A stretch of DNA of 64,000 nucleotides, taken from Acanthosepion pharaonis. Taxonomy: Eukaryota > Mollusca > Cephalopoda > Sepiida > Sepiidae. Numbering within the stretch: position 1 is the stretch's first letter; every line of letters begins with the position of its first letter. A program made the translations under genes and the position numbers. The notes under the pieces were generated by a model. It ran no database searches, had not been told where the DNA came from, and saw only the letters and a list, made by a program, of their open reading frames with translations. Shown here one piece after another: positions 53,696 through 64,000 of the stretch. The stretch lies in contig CAHIKZ030000835.1 in assembly GCA_903632075.3 (NCBI GenBank), positions 267,501 through 331,500 of the forward strand, read 5' to 3'.

Positions 53696-54655
53696 TATAT
53701 ATATAAAAGCCTGATTGTTCTCAGCTGTTTCATTCTGCTGATATAAGGTGGTGGAAGACACACAGGCCAAATGTTTAGCCTTATGTGAATTTATAAAAGA
53801 AAGAAAAATATGAAACGCTAAAACTCACATCAGTTGGTTAATACCAATTTTATTATGAAAACATTGACTTGCATAATAAAATCTGACATATTGGATTCGT
53901 GTCGTCGTTAAAAACTCATTAATTATGGAAAACTTTTCCGTCTGCCTTTGTTCTTTTTGGTTGTTAGCCATATTGCGAGATTCATTACATGAAAAATAAC
54001 AAACCTTTTACATTTCTATCTGGTTGCTTCCCAACCTGTTAGGGTCTCGTTGATGGCGACCATCTGTGTGCTTTGAAGGGAAGAGCTCCCGGTCTATCTG
54101 CCAAAGTGTGGGTGCTCAGCCCCCCTGCAGGATTCTTGCCCAAAATTTGATGAATGGCACTGAGAAAATCTGTTCTTGTACGGAGAAACACTTGATGCTT
54201 TATCGCCTCTCTGGAATCTCAATTTTCCACCCTCCTGCCTCTGAGGCGCCTGTTGAAACTTGATTCAATCTGTTAATACGCAAAAAAAATTAAGCATCTT
54301 ACATAGGCAAACATCTACATATGTTCACACACTCATAGGGATGGAGACATGTGTACACACAAAATTATGCATACACATCATATATATGTATAAAAAAATT
54401 CTTATAGACAGTATATACAATACAATACACATTCAAAACACACACACAGACATGGATATGTATGCTTGTTAGTAGAAGAGACAGAAATCAAAGTGGAAAG
54501 CTTTTTATTAACAATGAGTTTTGCCTTTCTTGGCTTGGCATCTTCAGGTCAGAATGAAAGACTAATCTGTGTGCATTTTTTTTTTTTTTAATTAAAACTT
54601 AATATTTATAATAATATTAACTGTTTGCTCGGCTACCTTCTTCAAGTCAGAATGA
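53696..54655. other. unassigned DNA; short less AT-rich block at 54.0-54.26 kb
   Basis: 54030-54260 is richer in G+C (ctgttagggtctcgttg, cagcccccctgcaggat) and has an open frame of 65 codons at 54066-54263 that I do not recognise. It could be an exon or a repeat. The rest shows (CA)-rich words near 54350-54450 and a poly-T at 54578. Confidence 0.3.
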
Positions 54656-54759
54656 AAGAACAAAACAAAAACAAAATGGAAGTTGCTTTGGGACCACGGA
54701 AAATGTCAGGTGACAGAAATTATCCGTAAAAAAAAAAAAACTCTATGTAAATGTAGTCT

Positions 54760-55135
54760 TTGTTCTACAGAAGGATGCTGAGGATACCATGGACTGAACA
54801 TGTGAGCAACGATGAAGTTTTGGAGAGGATGCAAACAAAGATGAAACTTAGACTTAACATCAGAAAGAGGCAGCTGAAATTTTTGGGAAACGTAATGAGG
54901 AAGGAGGGCTTGGAAAATCTGATACTCACAGGGTGGATGGAGGGAAAGAGGAACAAGGGAAAGAAACACGTGACATACTTAACGGGCTTAAGCAAGTGGA
55001 TGGCAGAACAGGGCTTGGAAGAAATAAAAAGACAAAACTTATTGAGAGCTACAAGGGTCAGGAAGAAATGGAGAGCCATGATTGCCTACGTCCTGAAGGG
55101 ACATGGCATATAAAAGAAGAAAAAGTAAGGTACAA
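54760..55135 (+). pseudogene. RTE-type LINE C-terminus
   Basis: An open frame of 117 codons (54760-55113) begins MFYRRMLRIPWTEHVSNDEV, continues RLNIRKRQLKFLGNVMRKEG and then LENLILTGWMEGKRNKGK, and ends LKGHGI. It is the conserved C-terminal tail of RTE-like endonuclease-reverse transcriptases and has no internal stop, so it is a fairly young 5'-truncated copy. It is inserted within array P. Confidence 0.85.
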
Positions 55136-55820
55136 CCTTTTTAATCCAGCACACATGGCATCTGGTCACTGCAGGACCACAGAAAATGACGGATGACAGA
55201 AATCAACCCTAAAAAAAAAAAAACCCTATGTATATGTAGTCTTGCCATCTAATTGCATATTGCTGTGTTACCAAAGGTTCAAGGAAGCTTGAAACAGAAA
55301 ACAACTATTAAGGCTTCCAAACAAGGTTTTTTTTATGGTTTCATGAAATTCAAAAGCTTAAAAAAAATCTTAAAACCAAAATATAATATTTACTTACTAT
55401 ACTGTATGCAAGTATATATATAAGAAATGAGTAAAATTCATTATGATTCAACCTCTTTAATCTGGCACCTTTTAGACCTGGCCACTGCCGGACCCCAGAA
55501 TATGCTGGATGACAGAAATCACCCCAGCAAAAATAAACCTTATGTTAACATAATCTTGCCAGCTTATTCCACATGCACAAACACACACACGTGTGTGTGT
55601 ATATATTGTTGTGTTATCAAAGGTAGAACAAAGTTTAAAACAGGAAATAAAACAACCATTAATACTTCCAAACAAGGTTTTTATTGGTTCATGTAATATC
55701 TTTAACCTGTCAAACATGGGAGCAGACTACTTCTGGACCACAGAGATTTCCAAATGACAGAAATCACCCCTAAAAAAAACAAAAATTATGTAAACATAGT
55801 CTGTCCAGCCCATTCCACAG

Positions 55821-55831
<11 letters not shown>

Positions 55832-55880
<49 letters not shown>
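55832..55880. repeat. (CA)n-(TA)n-(GA)n microsatellite
   Basis: Short CA, long AT and short GA runs in succession. Confidence 0.95.
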
Positions 55881-55885
<5 letters not shown>

Positions 55886-56117
55886 TATGAAATTAATCAC
55901 TCCCTATACTCTACCATGTCTCTTTAACTACTCCTCTTACACTCTCTGTTAAATTACAAAAACTTACACTACCCATCAATTTTAATTTCATTTTTCGTTT
56001 CATTTCATTTTTGGAAGTGCTATCTGACTATCTGATGATCCGGTGTGCTTTAAAAGGACTCTGGTGAAATAAATTATTATAATGGTACCTTAAAGTGGTC
56101 TGTTTTTCTTTTAAATA
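55881..56117 (+). repeat. single-arm relative of the 41.9-kb palindrome
   Basis: 56020-56110 (ctatctgatgatccggtgtg, then aggactctggtgaaataaat, then ggtctgtttttcttt) matches the right arm of 41972-42058. The part at 55881-56019 has no partner in the window. Confidence 0.5.
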
Positions 56118-56140
<23 letters not shown>

Positions 56141-56149
<9 letters not shown>

Positions 56150-56294
56150 AGCAGTTGAGGGAGGGAAAAATAAGTCTGTTAGGAAATATAACTTTTCTAT
56201 ATACTTGTACTCATTTATATTTCCTAACAGACTTATTTTTCCCTCCCTCAACTGCTTTTCTATATACTTGTACTCATTTATATTTCCTAACAGA

Positions 56295-56297
<3 letters not shown>
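56141..56297. repeat. 50-bp perfect inverted repeat plus 43-bp direct repeat
   Basis: 56141-56190 is the exact reverse complement of 56216-56265 with a 25-bp loop. In addition 56192-56234 is repeated exactly at 56255-56297. Both sides run into AT tracts. The geometry is what replication template switching produces. Confidence 0.95.

Positions 56298-56346
<49 letters not shown>
56298..56346. repeat. (AT)n microsatellite
   Basis: About 48 bp of AT. Confidence 0.95.
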
Positions 56347-56348
<2 letters not shown>

Positions 56349-56589
56349 ATTTAATTTGCAAAACAATTTTTAAAAGTATATTTTAATAAATATTTCATCT
56401 GTGTTATTTATTTTTAATTCAAATTTTAAAAAATTGTTTTATATAAGCAATTTCTGTCAGTAAAGATTTTTAAATATATATATATATATTGCTGTGTTAT
56501 CAGAGGTAGAACAAAGCTTAAAAAAGGAAATAAAACAATCATTAATGGTTTTCAAACAAGGTTTTAATGGTTTTCATGCAATTTAAACT

Positions 56590-56800
56590 TTTCTGGTTTT
56601 CGTCTTCAGCAAAAAAAAATTAAACATCTGCTGCTTATGTTTCTTTAAGTCATGCTCAGTGGATGATTCGATGACATGGTACTTACACAAAGTTTTTACA
56701 GACGTTCCTTTCTCTAATTTCTTCCATCATTCCACCTTTTCAAGCATGGATAGAGATTTATTGCTTACGTTTGTTGCCTCTAACACGACCATCTGCACAT
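56590..56800 (-). pseudogene. Tigger/pogo transposase, CENP-B-type HTH fragment
   Basis: With one or two frame changes the minus strand reads NKSLSMLEKVE, then KLEKGTSVKTLCKYHVIES, then STEHDLKKHKQQMFNFF and AEDENQKS. This matches the first helix-turn-helix of pogo/Tigger transposases, where LE-G-SV-LAK-YGV-KST is followed by a DI-K-KEKIL-F pattern. No DDE domain follows. Its position next to array P, with Tigger-like end motifs, fits one origin. Confidence 0.7.
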
Positions 56801-57099
56801 CCTGCTCTCCTGGGTGGCATCCTGAATGGGTAATTATGCAGCTATGTATAGGAAATGAGCAATACTGTATCACCAAAACATTCTGCTGTTGTTGAATGCT
56901 GCATAAAGTTCTAAACAACATGTGCCACTGCCCTTGTAGCTGCTCTACGAAATAAATGACAGCTGATACAAAAATATGTCAGATCATTGCAGTTGCCGTA
57001 ATATCAGATTAAAAAAGTCGGACTGTACTATAAACAAATGTTTCTTATAGAGCCTATGATAAAAAACAAAAACGAGTATATTATCAATTGAAAATAAGC

Positions 57100-57335
57100 A
57101 CCACACCACTTCACACTTGAAAATTGCTAACATATTAACCAAAAATGCTTTGGAAAACCAACACGATAGACAATTTCTTCACATATTTAGTCATCAAAAA
57201 AGAAAACTTGTAAGTGCGCAGGAAAAATTAAATAAAAAAATTCACAATAAATTCCTTGCCTATCATAATGAAACATGCATAAAAGAAGGGTTGCTGCCCA
57301 AATATACAATATATACATTTTAGGGAAATCTATGA
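57100..57335 (+). mobile_element. Penelope-like tail fragment
   Basis: It shares acttgaaaattgctaaca, gccaaaaatgcttgg-like, attaaataaaaaaattcac and ggttgctgcccaaatataca with 8000-8205. Confidence 0.55.
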
Positions 57336-58103
57336 GAAAGTGGAAAAATGTGCATGTGATGTATTTTGTCCTTTAGAACTTAATCGGACTAAAGCGATGT
57401 TCACATTGATGTGACTACAGTTGTGCATGAAGGAGATGTTGAAATTTTAAATGTAAATTTAATTATCTTTTTTTTTTAAGTATGTGTGTGTGTGTGTGTG
57501 TGTGTGTATATAATCTAACTGATTTCTTTTACTTTCTTTTTCTTTGTTTACACTTTTATCACTTTTCTTATTAAATATCCCACATTGTGATGATAAAAAA
57601 TCTACCACGAAAGGTGAAATGTTGTCAGAATCTGCACCTAAATTTACTGTGGATGATTGCATTACTGTGCTTCATATTCTGAGCACACATATTTCTATAT
57701 ATATTCAAACTGAAATATAACTCAACATTTATGACTGATAAGACATAGAATTTGGAAACTTACTTTGCCTCATATCATGAGCACATATTTTGTAAAACAA
57801 AAATACTTAAAAAATCACTAGTTTTTGATTCATGCCAGGAAATACCCAATGGTCTGAAAAAAATTTAGTACCAACCTTTGTTTGAGAAATTGATCTATGT
57901 TGCCCTCAATATGTACTAGGCTCATCCCAGATTATACCAAAACAGACATTGCGCTCATCTGCAAAGCCTCAGAGAAGACAGTTGCATTAGCAGATTCATC
58001 TGGAAAATAACCCCCAAGCCACCAGATGCAGTGTCTGTTCCCGATATATAAACAGGTTATGGATCTAGCTGCATTTAGGTTGTGCACATGTGGGACAACC
58101 AAT

Positions 58104-58134
<31 letters not shown>

Positions 58135-58455
58135 AGCAGCCACCTGAGAGGGAGAAAAGAGAGAGTCTCTTATATCTTCAGGACAAGTAAAATCCATGTT
58201 CAGAGAAAAAACAAACCACACACTCATCAATATTGACTAAGTCCTGAGTTGAATAAGCTATAATTTCACTTATAGAAGATTTATTCTCATTTTTTTAATA
58301 TTCCGTACAACGATAATAATAATAATAGAACTCTCTGAGCTTATTGGCCACAGATATTATTTTATATAAGTTTATTAGCAGTGTTTAAATTTTGGGACCA
58401 CAAAAAAAAAAATTGGTGTGTGAAAAGGGCAGTTATTCTCTTGACATTACTATTA
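57336..58455. other. unassigned DNA with TG and AT microsatellites
   Basis: (TG)n lies at 57481-57508 and (AT)n at 58106-58134. A tail-like motif cacgaaaggtgaaatgttgt is at about 57605. No supported frame. Confidence 0.35.
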
Positions 58456-58461
58456 CTGGAT

Positions 58462-59414
58462 ACGGCGTGTGGTGGATTTAATTGTTGTCTAAATGACGCA
58501 AAAATGAAAATACCACTGACATCTCATTTTAACATTACACAAAAATACTCATTTAAATTACACAAAAATATCTTGAAATACTAAAGAGTAAATTTATTCA
58601 ATAAAATCGCCATTGGTTTCAATGACGGCCACAAGGCATCTTTGGAATCTCCTGCATCTATTCTGGATGGTCTCCTTGTTTAAATTTGTGAATGCTGCCT
58701 TAATCATTGCCTTCATTTCATCTTTGGTTTTACAAGGAGTTTTGTTGGTCTCTTGTTCAACTGTGCCCTACACATAATAATCAAGGGGGTTGCAGTCAGG
58801 TGCAAGTTAGGTGGCCAGACGTAATGGATGATATGGTTGCAGAAATTGTCAGACAGCCATGCCTGGGTTCTCTTACTTGTATGGCATGGTGCAGAGTCCT
58901 GTTGCCAGATATAGTGTCTTCCAGCAGCCACCCTTTTGACCCAGGGTAACACTACTTCCTCAAGGCTTTTGATGTAGGCCTCAGTGTTGAGTCTGCATCT
59001 CTGTGGGATGATGAATGGTGGCACGTCACCTTCACTAGTGATCACTCCAAACATCTTCATAATCAACATTAGACTCATCCAACTCTTTCTGAATCCTCTG
59101 CACTGTCCTCAGATCGACACCCAAACACTCTGAAATGTTTGTTTTGTGAACACTCGTTGACATTTTTGTCATGTCAACGAATGCTCATTGTCACTTTCGT
59201 AATGCTCGTTGTAGTAGAGACGTTGTAATCGCTGATAAAACTATAGTAATGCCATTGAGCAATACTGATGTCAGACGCCTTCAAATAACACTCGCACTAA
59301 ATACTACTTGCTTGTTAATACTTGCTCAAAAAGTAACCACCGAAAGTGATCTGTGTAGTGATTAGTATAGAGGATAGACTAGAAAGAGTGATCAATTAAA
59401 CATCATGCTAATTC

Positions 59415-59452
<38 letters not shown>

Positions 59453-59745
59453 CCTTTACTATCAGCAGGTCTACTTATTAGAAATGGAATCACCTGTGTC
59501 AGCTTACTGGTGATCTGAGTTCAAACTCGAGTGCTTTATTCCTCTATGACAGTTTGTATTGGAGCTTCAGGCATGAATGCCAAGCAGTACAGCATGTCAT
59601 TTTCAAATTTCTGGTGAAGTGAATTGTGTCATGGTGGTGCCCGACTGACCCTAATATACTGTGCATTGACAAAATCAAAAACGAAGAACTCGCATGTGCG
59701 AAATGAAAAATATATAATGGCGACAATTTACCCATCGCACCCTGT
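58462..59745 (-). pseudogene. mariner-like transposon, same family as 48511, interrupted
   Basis: On the minus strand the 5' TIR cagggtgcgatgggtaaattgt begins at about 59744 (TA follows on the plus strand) and the worn 3' end is near 58462-58487. The frame 59078-58713 reads MSLMLIMKMFGVITSEGDVP, then the WQQDSAPCHTS box with the second catalytic Asp, then WLSDNFCNHI. A further acidic residue is not intact (the NSPDCNPLDYY-like block reads TATPLIIM). The N-terminal part lies beyond an inserted ~425 bp (59141-59565). The central part with the first Asp is deleted. Confidence 0.85.
59141..59565. mobile_element. ~425-bp insertion inside the mariner
   Basis: Comparison with 48511-49339 shows the mariner sequence interrupted here, with GTTTG/TTTGT repeated at both borders. 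The insert has a hairpin (cgttgacat / atgtcaacg, about 59156-59180), an (AT)n tract at 59416-59450 and no frame of note. Family unknown. Confidence 0.55.
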
Positions 59746-59749
59746 ACAC

Positions 59750-60045
59750 TTTTATCTCCCTTGGTCTATTTACAATATTATAAAGATATGTGAACCAAGT
59801 AGAATGTGATATTTATCATTCGCCTTTTATAATGATTGATTATTTAACATTTTAATAGAGAAATAAATTTGAAAAGAAATATTTTTATTCCAAAATTTGT
59901 TTAAAAAAAAATAAAAATTATCAAAATATATAAGAGAAGAGATGTTCTTGACTTATTTTAGCGAATTTATGTGGCGTGGGCAAATGAAAGAAATGCCTGG
60001 AAAATGCAATTTTTTTCTTAATTTATGAATACATTTACTCGTTAT
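59750..60045. other. AT-rich DNA, nothing recognised
   Basis: No frame or shared repeat. Confidence 0.3.
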
Positions 60046-60049
60046 GTGT

Positions 60050-60440
60050 TTATTTAAATTTTCTTGTTCACAGACATTTTTATAAATTTCCAAATAAAAA
60101 GATTTCTTTTTATTATTTTTTTTTTTTGTAAAATATTAAAAGATAAATATTTTATTATAGTTGATTTACATATTTTTTTAAACTTGTAAATACAAAATTA
60201 TTTGGGTAAATAAGCAATCTAATGAATAAATAGAGTTTAACATCTTTGTTGTCAATTCTCAAGAACAAAGAAAATGTATAAATCCACTTTCATATCTTTG
60301 GGTTTTATTAAAATTCCTTTTTTTAAAAACAATAATTGCCATAGGACTCAAAAGTGTATACAGCAATTATGGTGTCAAGGGAATAAGTGTCCTTTTGACA
60401 CCGTTCTTTTGTGATACAAAAGTAAAAATATTGCCAATTT
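60050..60440. mobile_element. M1 element, copy 3, left end lost
   Basis: It shares tttataaatttccaaataaa, gttgtcaattctcaagaac and gtataaatccactttcat with the other copies. The segment caattctcaagaacaaag is the complement of the left-end block of copy 2, confirming that M1 has inverted ends. Confidence 0.55.
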
Positions 60441-60592
60441 ATTTTATATATCAGACATTATTTTTTGTGCTTTTTCACATTATGTAAGACATTCTCGTAT
60501 TCCATAAAATTTAGTCTAATTTTTTTATTTTAATTAGTTTTATTTTAAAAACTGCATTCTCAGAATATGAGACTTGGTAAAGCAAAATGGGA

Positions 60593-60654
60593 ATAGCATA
60601 GTAAAGATTTTTCAAAACTGTCTTAAATGTTTTGAAAAATCTTTACTATGCTAT
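60593..60654. other. 26-bp perfect hairpin with 10-nt loop
   Basis: 60593-60618 and 60629-60654 are exact reverse complements; the loop is tgtcttaaat. Flanks can extend the stem a little (gcaaaatggga against tgttttg) with bulges. It resembles a small-RNA precursor or a fold-back element remnant. Confidence 0.8.
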
Positions 60655-60659
60655 GTTTT

Positions 60660-61415
60660 GATGATGATCAGCATTATTAGAAAATTTGGGACTTGTAAAG
60701 CATGAACATCACTGTTTCAGAGGCTAAACTCAGGAATATCAAATGGAACAGGCATAGTCATTTATTTCATTCATAGTTCCTTGTCATAATCTTCAAGCAG
60801 AAATTAATTTTTATGACCTCTGACTTTCAGTCAGCCATGTGATACTCTCCTAATAAGAAGGTAGGATGGGGAGTAGAGGGAGAGGTAGAATTTTTTTTTG
60901 TGAATTCTTAGCTGTGGGGGTGGATCAAAATAAGTTGAAACTGCTAGTGCTTTCTATTTTAACATATAGATATGAAGTATAAAAAAAAACTTGAATGGGT
61001 CATAACGTGGATATAGTTGGGTAAAAAATTCAAAAGTTGAAGTTGACTCCCCCAATTCATTGGGGTGGGGGGCTTCCACTTTTTATTAGGTGGGGTCAAC
61101 TTCTACTTTTTTATTAGGGGTGAGGGTCAACTTCCATTTATTAAGGCAGGGGCACTTCCATATAAAGAGTAGTTCTCTTGAATATTTAATTTGCTGAAGC
61201 GACTTAACTTGCATAATTTTGAACTGTTTTTTTGTTTTTAAAGTCTCCTTCTATATGTTGTGTCCCTTCAAAACGTTGGCAGTGATGGCTCTCCACAACA
61301 TCCTATCCTTTAACATACAGCTTATAAACTTTTAGAAAATATCTGCTTTGAGATACTTTATACAAGTTTTGAGAATATTAATTGATTCTTCTGTTTTAAC
61401 AGCATATCAACATCT
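60660..61415. other. mostly unassigned, with a G-rich tandem patch
   Basis: At 61030-61165 a ~37-bp unit (gtcaacttc-actttttatt, aggtgggg) recurs about four times. No frame is supported. Confidence 0.45.
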
Positions 61416-61419
61416 ACAG

Positions 61420-61560
61420 AACAGTAGATAAGTGGATTAAGGCATTGATTCCTGAATTTGGTGATATAGAAATTGTGAGTTCAATCCTTGGGCCAGGCAG
61501 TGTGTACTTGGACTTTGTGGAAACAGGAGAACAATAACTGAGCAGTACTAAAAATAAGAA
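61420..61560 (+). mobile_element. SINE family K head
   Basis: agtggattaaggcattgatt and ttgtgagttcaatccttggg match the head at 42462, followed by caggcagtgtgtacttgg. The tail is missing. Confidence 0.6.
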
Positions 61561-61649
61561 CTAGACAAAATATCCCAAAACATGGGCAGTGGGATAAGAT
61601 TAAATAAAACTAGTCTGGTGCTTCTACTGTGCATCTCGTGTTTCTTGAC

Positions 61650-62105
61650 AAAATCCAGAGAAGGGTCTGCAATACAATCGATCCTGATCAGGCATCTTGT
61701 CTCCAGTCATTTTCTCACTGACATGACATGGCTTCCCTCTGTCTCTTCTACAAAATATTTTCATAGTAACTACTCAGACAAGCTTTTTTTTTCCTGGTAC
61801 CCTGACTATTTGAATTGAACTGTACTACTAGATTGGCAACTAGGTCTCACCCTTTTACTGTTAAACAAGCTAGATGCAACCACCACTTTTACTCTAACAG
61901 TTTTTTTTTTCTTACATTTCCCAAATGTGGAACTCCCTTCTGTTTCCTTGCATCCCTTATCTTAAAAAATTTAAATGCAACATCAGTCACCATCTTCTGT
62001 CTCCTTGAACCCTGTTCTTTTTTTTTGCCCTTTCCTTGGTCCTCCCCATTTTAAGTCTTCTCATTGTCATTCACTTTCATTCCCTGTAACCTGGGGGTTA
62101 CAGGG
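61650..62105 (+). pseudogene. LINE A, C-terminal end
   Basis: With frame changes the plus strand reads WLPSVSSTKYFHSNYSD, then LLDWQLGLTLLLLN and TTRLATRSHPFTVKQARC, then FYSNSFFF, CGTPFCFLASLI and LKNLNATS. It ends with the UTR word ctgtaacctgggggttac rather than the common aaccccttgc form. Confidence 0.7.
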
Positions 62106-62330
62106 TTGCCAGACAGAAAAGGAAATAGTTACATTATTTACATTATTTGGACTATTATCCTCATCTTCATTGCCATATTCACAACGTTTCAGCCATTTTA
62201 CACTCTGGTCTTCTTTAGATGACTGGAATTTTAAACCAAACTCTTTATTTCGTCCACCAGGGTAGATTGTTCTAATTCCACATGCCATGCCTCTTCCGGA
62301 TGTCAAAGTTATTTCCCTTTAACTCAACTC
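62105..62330 (-). mobile_element. SINE family K tail
   Basis: The minus strand has gcatgtggaattagaacaat, ccagtcatctaaagaagacc, tggctgaaacgttgtgaat and gatgaggataatagtcc, matching 42600-42750. Confidence 0.7.
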
Positions 62331-62334
62331 TCCA

Positions 62335-62520
62335 AGTTTTTGGCCCAGTGGATAAAGACGTTGATTAGATCCAGTAACTAGACCCAAAGATTTGTGAGTT
62401 CAATTCCAGGCAACAGCAGTGGTGAAAGAAAGTGAAAGAGCAGGAAAAAGGCTTTAGAATGAACTGTAAAACCAGTCCTAACCAGAAAACATGGGATAAA
62501 CCTCTACTCTTGTTCAAAAG
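62335..62520 (+). mobile_element. SINE family K head and body
   Basis: cagtggataaagacgttgat, tttgtgagttcaattccagg and aacctctactcttgttcaaa. It lies head to head with the minus-strand tail piece at 62105-62330. Confidence 0.65.
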
Positions 62521-62599
62521 ACTGGGGAGGAGGGTCAACCAAATGATAGATAAACATATCTATTCCTATTGAAAAAAGAAAAACTAATTCAGTAGTAGG

Positions 62600-64000
62600 C
62601 ACCTCTACAAAAAATCTAAGGTTTAAAATGAATTCATAAGAAAGAAAAATCTGTCTTGAAGTTTTAGTTTTAGTTTCTAGCTAATAAATTTAATATTTCA
62701 AATAAGCAAAATACTTTGCTGTATTTCAAAAAATAATTTAGATTGACTGGAAGGATTTTTTTTCTTTTTTTGTTGCTAAAATAGCTGATTAATCCCTTTT
62801 TATAGTCATTTTTCATCACAATGCAATTCTCTTTATTAAAAATCTTCGAAAAATAAAAAATTATTTTCTGAAACTTTATTTGAGGAATATTAGCTGATTT
62901 AAAGTACAATTAATCTGATTTGAAACAAATATTGTTTTGCTGTGTTGACAGCCTGATGACAGGTTTAATGTTGTTAGGCTGCCAACAGAGAATTTATCTG
63001 CAAAATTTTACAGAGACTACCTGTAAAAGATAATTTGAGAAAATGACGTGACTGCCTTTTTTATATAATTTTTAAGTACTCAGTAATCTTAAAAATTTAG
63101 GAAAATATTCTCTGGAATCTATTGTTTTACTGAATTTTAGAAATGTCGAATTTAAATTTACTATAGTTATCACTCTTATTTTCTGATAATGTTGTATATA
63201 GTCACCTGTACTTGCAAATTATTTTATATATATATATATATATATACAAAGAAAATCAAAATTCTTTTCGAAATATTGGTGTTTGATGATTTGTACTAAG
63301 CTTTTCCATTTACAATTAGTAAATATAGTGTTTACTTAATAATCTCATCTCTGGCAGTTGTGTGCCATACGTGATACATGACTGACGAGACAGATTTTTT
63401 TTTTTTCTGGCAGTAGGTTGCCATTTCTTTCTGCAGTAGACCAGTTGCCATCCAAGGCTATAGAACTCTTTGTCTTGCTATTTACCCATAGCTGGGGGGA
63501 GAAAAAGAGGATTCATACCTTTCCCAAGGGTATTAGCATGTAAGTGAATGTAATAGATTTGACTGGAATTTGAATTCGACTTTCCGATTCCTCAATCCGA
63601 GCCACTATCCATTACTCCACCGTCAAGGTGAAATTAATACAAAATTTTAAAAACATTTAAAACTTAATAATTTTTTTAGTTAAAATTTTAAAAAATGAAA
63701 ACAATTCTAAAAATTCATAAAAAAATGTTTTTTCTTAAGATAATAATGTCTTTAATATGTATTATTTACCAAAGCAAGTAAAAGATTTTCTAATTAAATA
63801 ATGTCATAGTATTATTGCATTTTTTTTTTTATTTTACAATTCAGAGCAGATTTTTTCCTCAAAATTTCATAAAATTAAGTGGGGCTAACAGATGTAAAAA
63901 ATAAAAAAATATTTTTCTCAAGATTTTCTCAAAAAAATATTTAAGAAAATAATTTCAATTCATTTATGAATAAGACCTGAGAATTTAATTAAAATCCAAC
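62600..64000 (+). repeat. repeat R, long copy 2, carrying a SINE
   Basis: It aligns with 47005-48260 throughout and runs off the window end. Relative to copy 1 it has an extra (AT)n at 63223-63246 and a SINE at 63349-63622. Confidence 0.75.
63349..63622 (-). mobile_element. SINE S1 inserted in repeat R
   Basis: The minus strand carries the S1 head (gtggagtaatggatagtgg, then gaattcaaattccagtc), core (cagctatgggtaaatagc) and tail with a small internal deletion (cgtcagtcatgtatcacg). The uninterrupted sequence is in copy 1 near 47795-47810 (taataataatttaaaaggg, then tgaaattaatac). Confidence 0.85.

Larger units (their letters stand above)
54660..56590 (+). repeat. array P: Tigger-like MITE units, interrupted
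   Basis: Units near 54670, 55128, 55437, 55690 and 56490 share tttaatc-ggcac, gaccacagaaaatg, ggatgacagaaatcacccc, tgctgtgttatcaaaggt, a aacaaagcttaaaacaggaa-like block and ttccaaacaaggtttt. The paired motifs aatc-ggcac and tgc-ggatgac look like Tigger/pogo ends. An RTE LINE end and microsatellites interrupt the array. Confidence 0.65.

Overview
This window looks like AT-rich intergenic or intronic DNA from an animal, most likely a coleoid cephalopod (octopus or squid). The case rests on many long (AT)n runs, several families of tRNA-derived SINEs, many non-LTR retrotransposon remnants, GIY-YIG Penelope-like elements, and mariner, Tigger and piggyBac-type DNA transposons. The species call is inference from general character, not from a marker gene. 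No intact host protein-coding gene, rRNA gene or functional tRNA gene is visible. Nearly all open frames are transposon debris, microsatellite artefacts or chance.

Layout. 0-6 kb: a TIR element (M1) split by a SINE, a mariner scrap, a degenerate ~105-bp satellite (2.5-4.1 kb), more SINEs and the RNase H/C-terminal end of a LINE. 6-7.3 kb: unique DNA with a cluster of regulatory-like motifs. 7.5-19.5 kb: Penelope-like fragments, an AT-rich repeat family (R), minisatellites, LINE ends, two solo LTRs and SINEs. 19.8-25 kb: an element with a minisatellite core (V), a piggyBac-type MITE, a Helitron helicase scrap, a second M1 copy, and a 7 x 52-bp array that grew from a SINE tail. 25-32 kb: a Tigger-type MITE, LINE ends, a CpG-dense island with a consensus splice donor (28.3-28.8 kb), and a ~240-bp repeat array invaded by a 5S-rRNA/tRNA chimeric SINE and a deleted mariner. 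32-40 kb: LINE A copies, the best with reverse-transcriptase coding, a TTAA-flanked insertion, and the second V copy in inverse orientation. 40-46 kb: palindromic elements, two more 5S chimeric SINEs and a TA-flanked MITE. 47-64 kb: two long copies of repeat R, three TIR transposons, RTE-type LINE and Tigger remains, large perfect hairpins and more SINEs.

How the parts relate. The window is a record of nested insertions. Several repeats occur as filled and empty versions, so insertion order can be read directly. The chimeric SINE carries a full-length 5S-like head, a tRNA-like middle and a 3' tail resembling the RNase H LINE near 5.2 kb, which suggests a parasite and partner pair. Coordinates of old repeats are approximate to about 10-40 bp. 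All family names come from motif recognition by eye; no database search was run.
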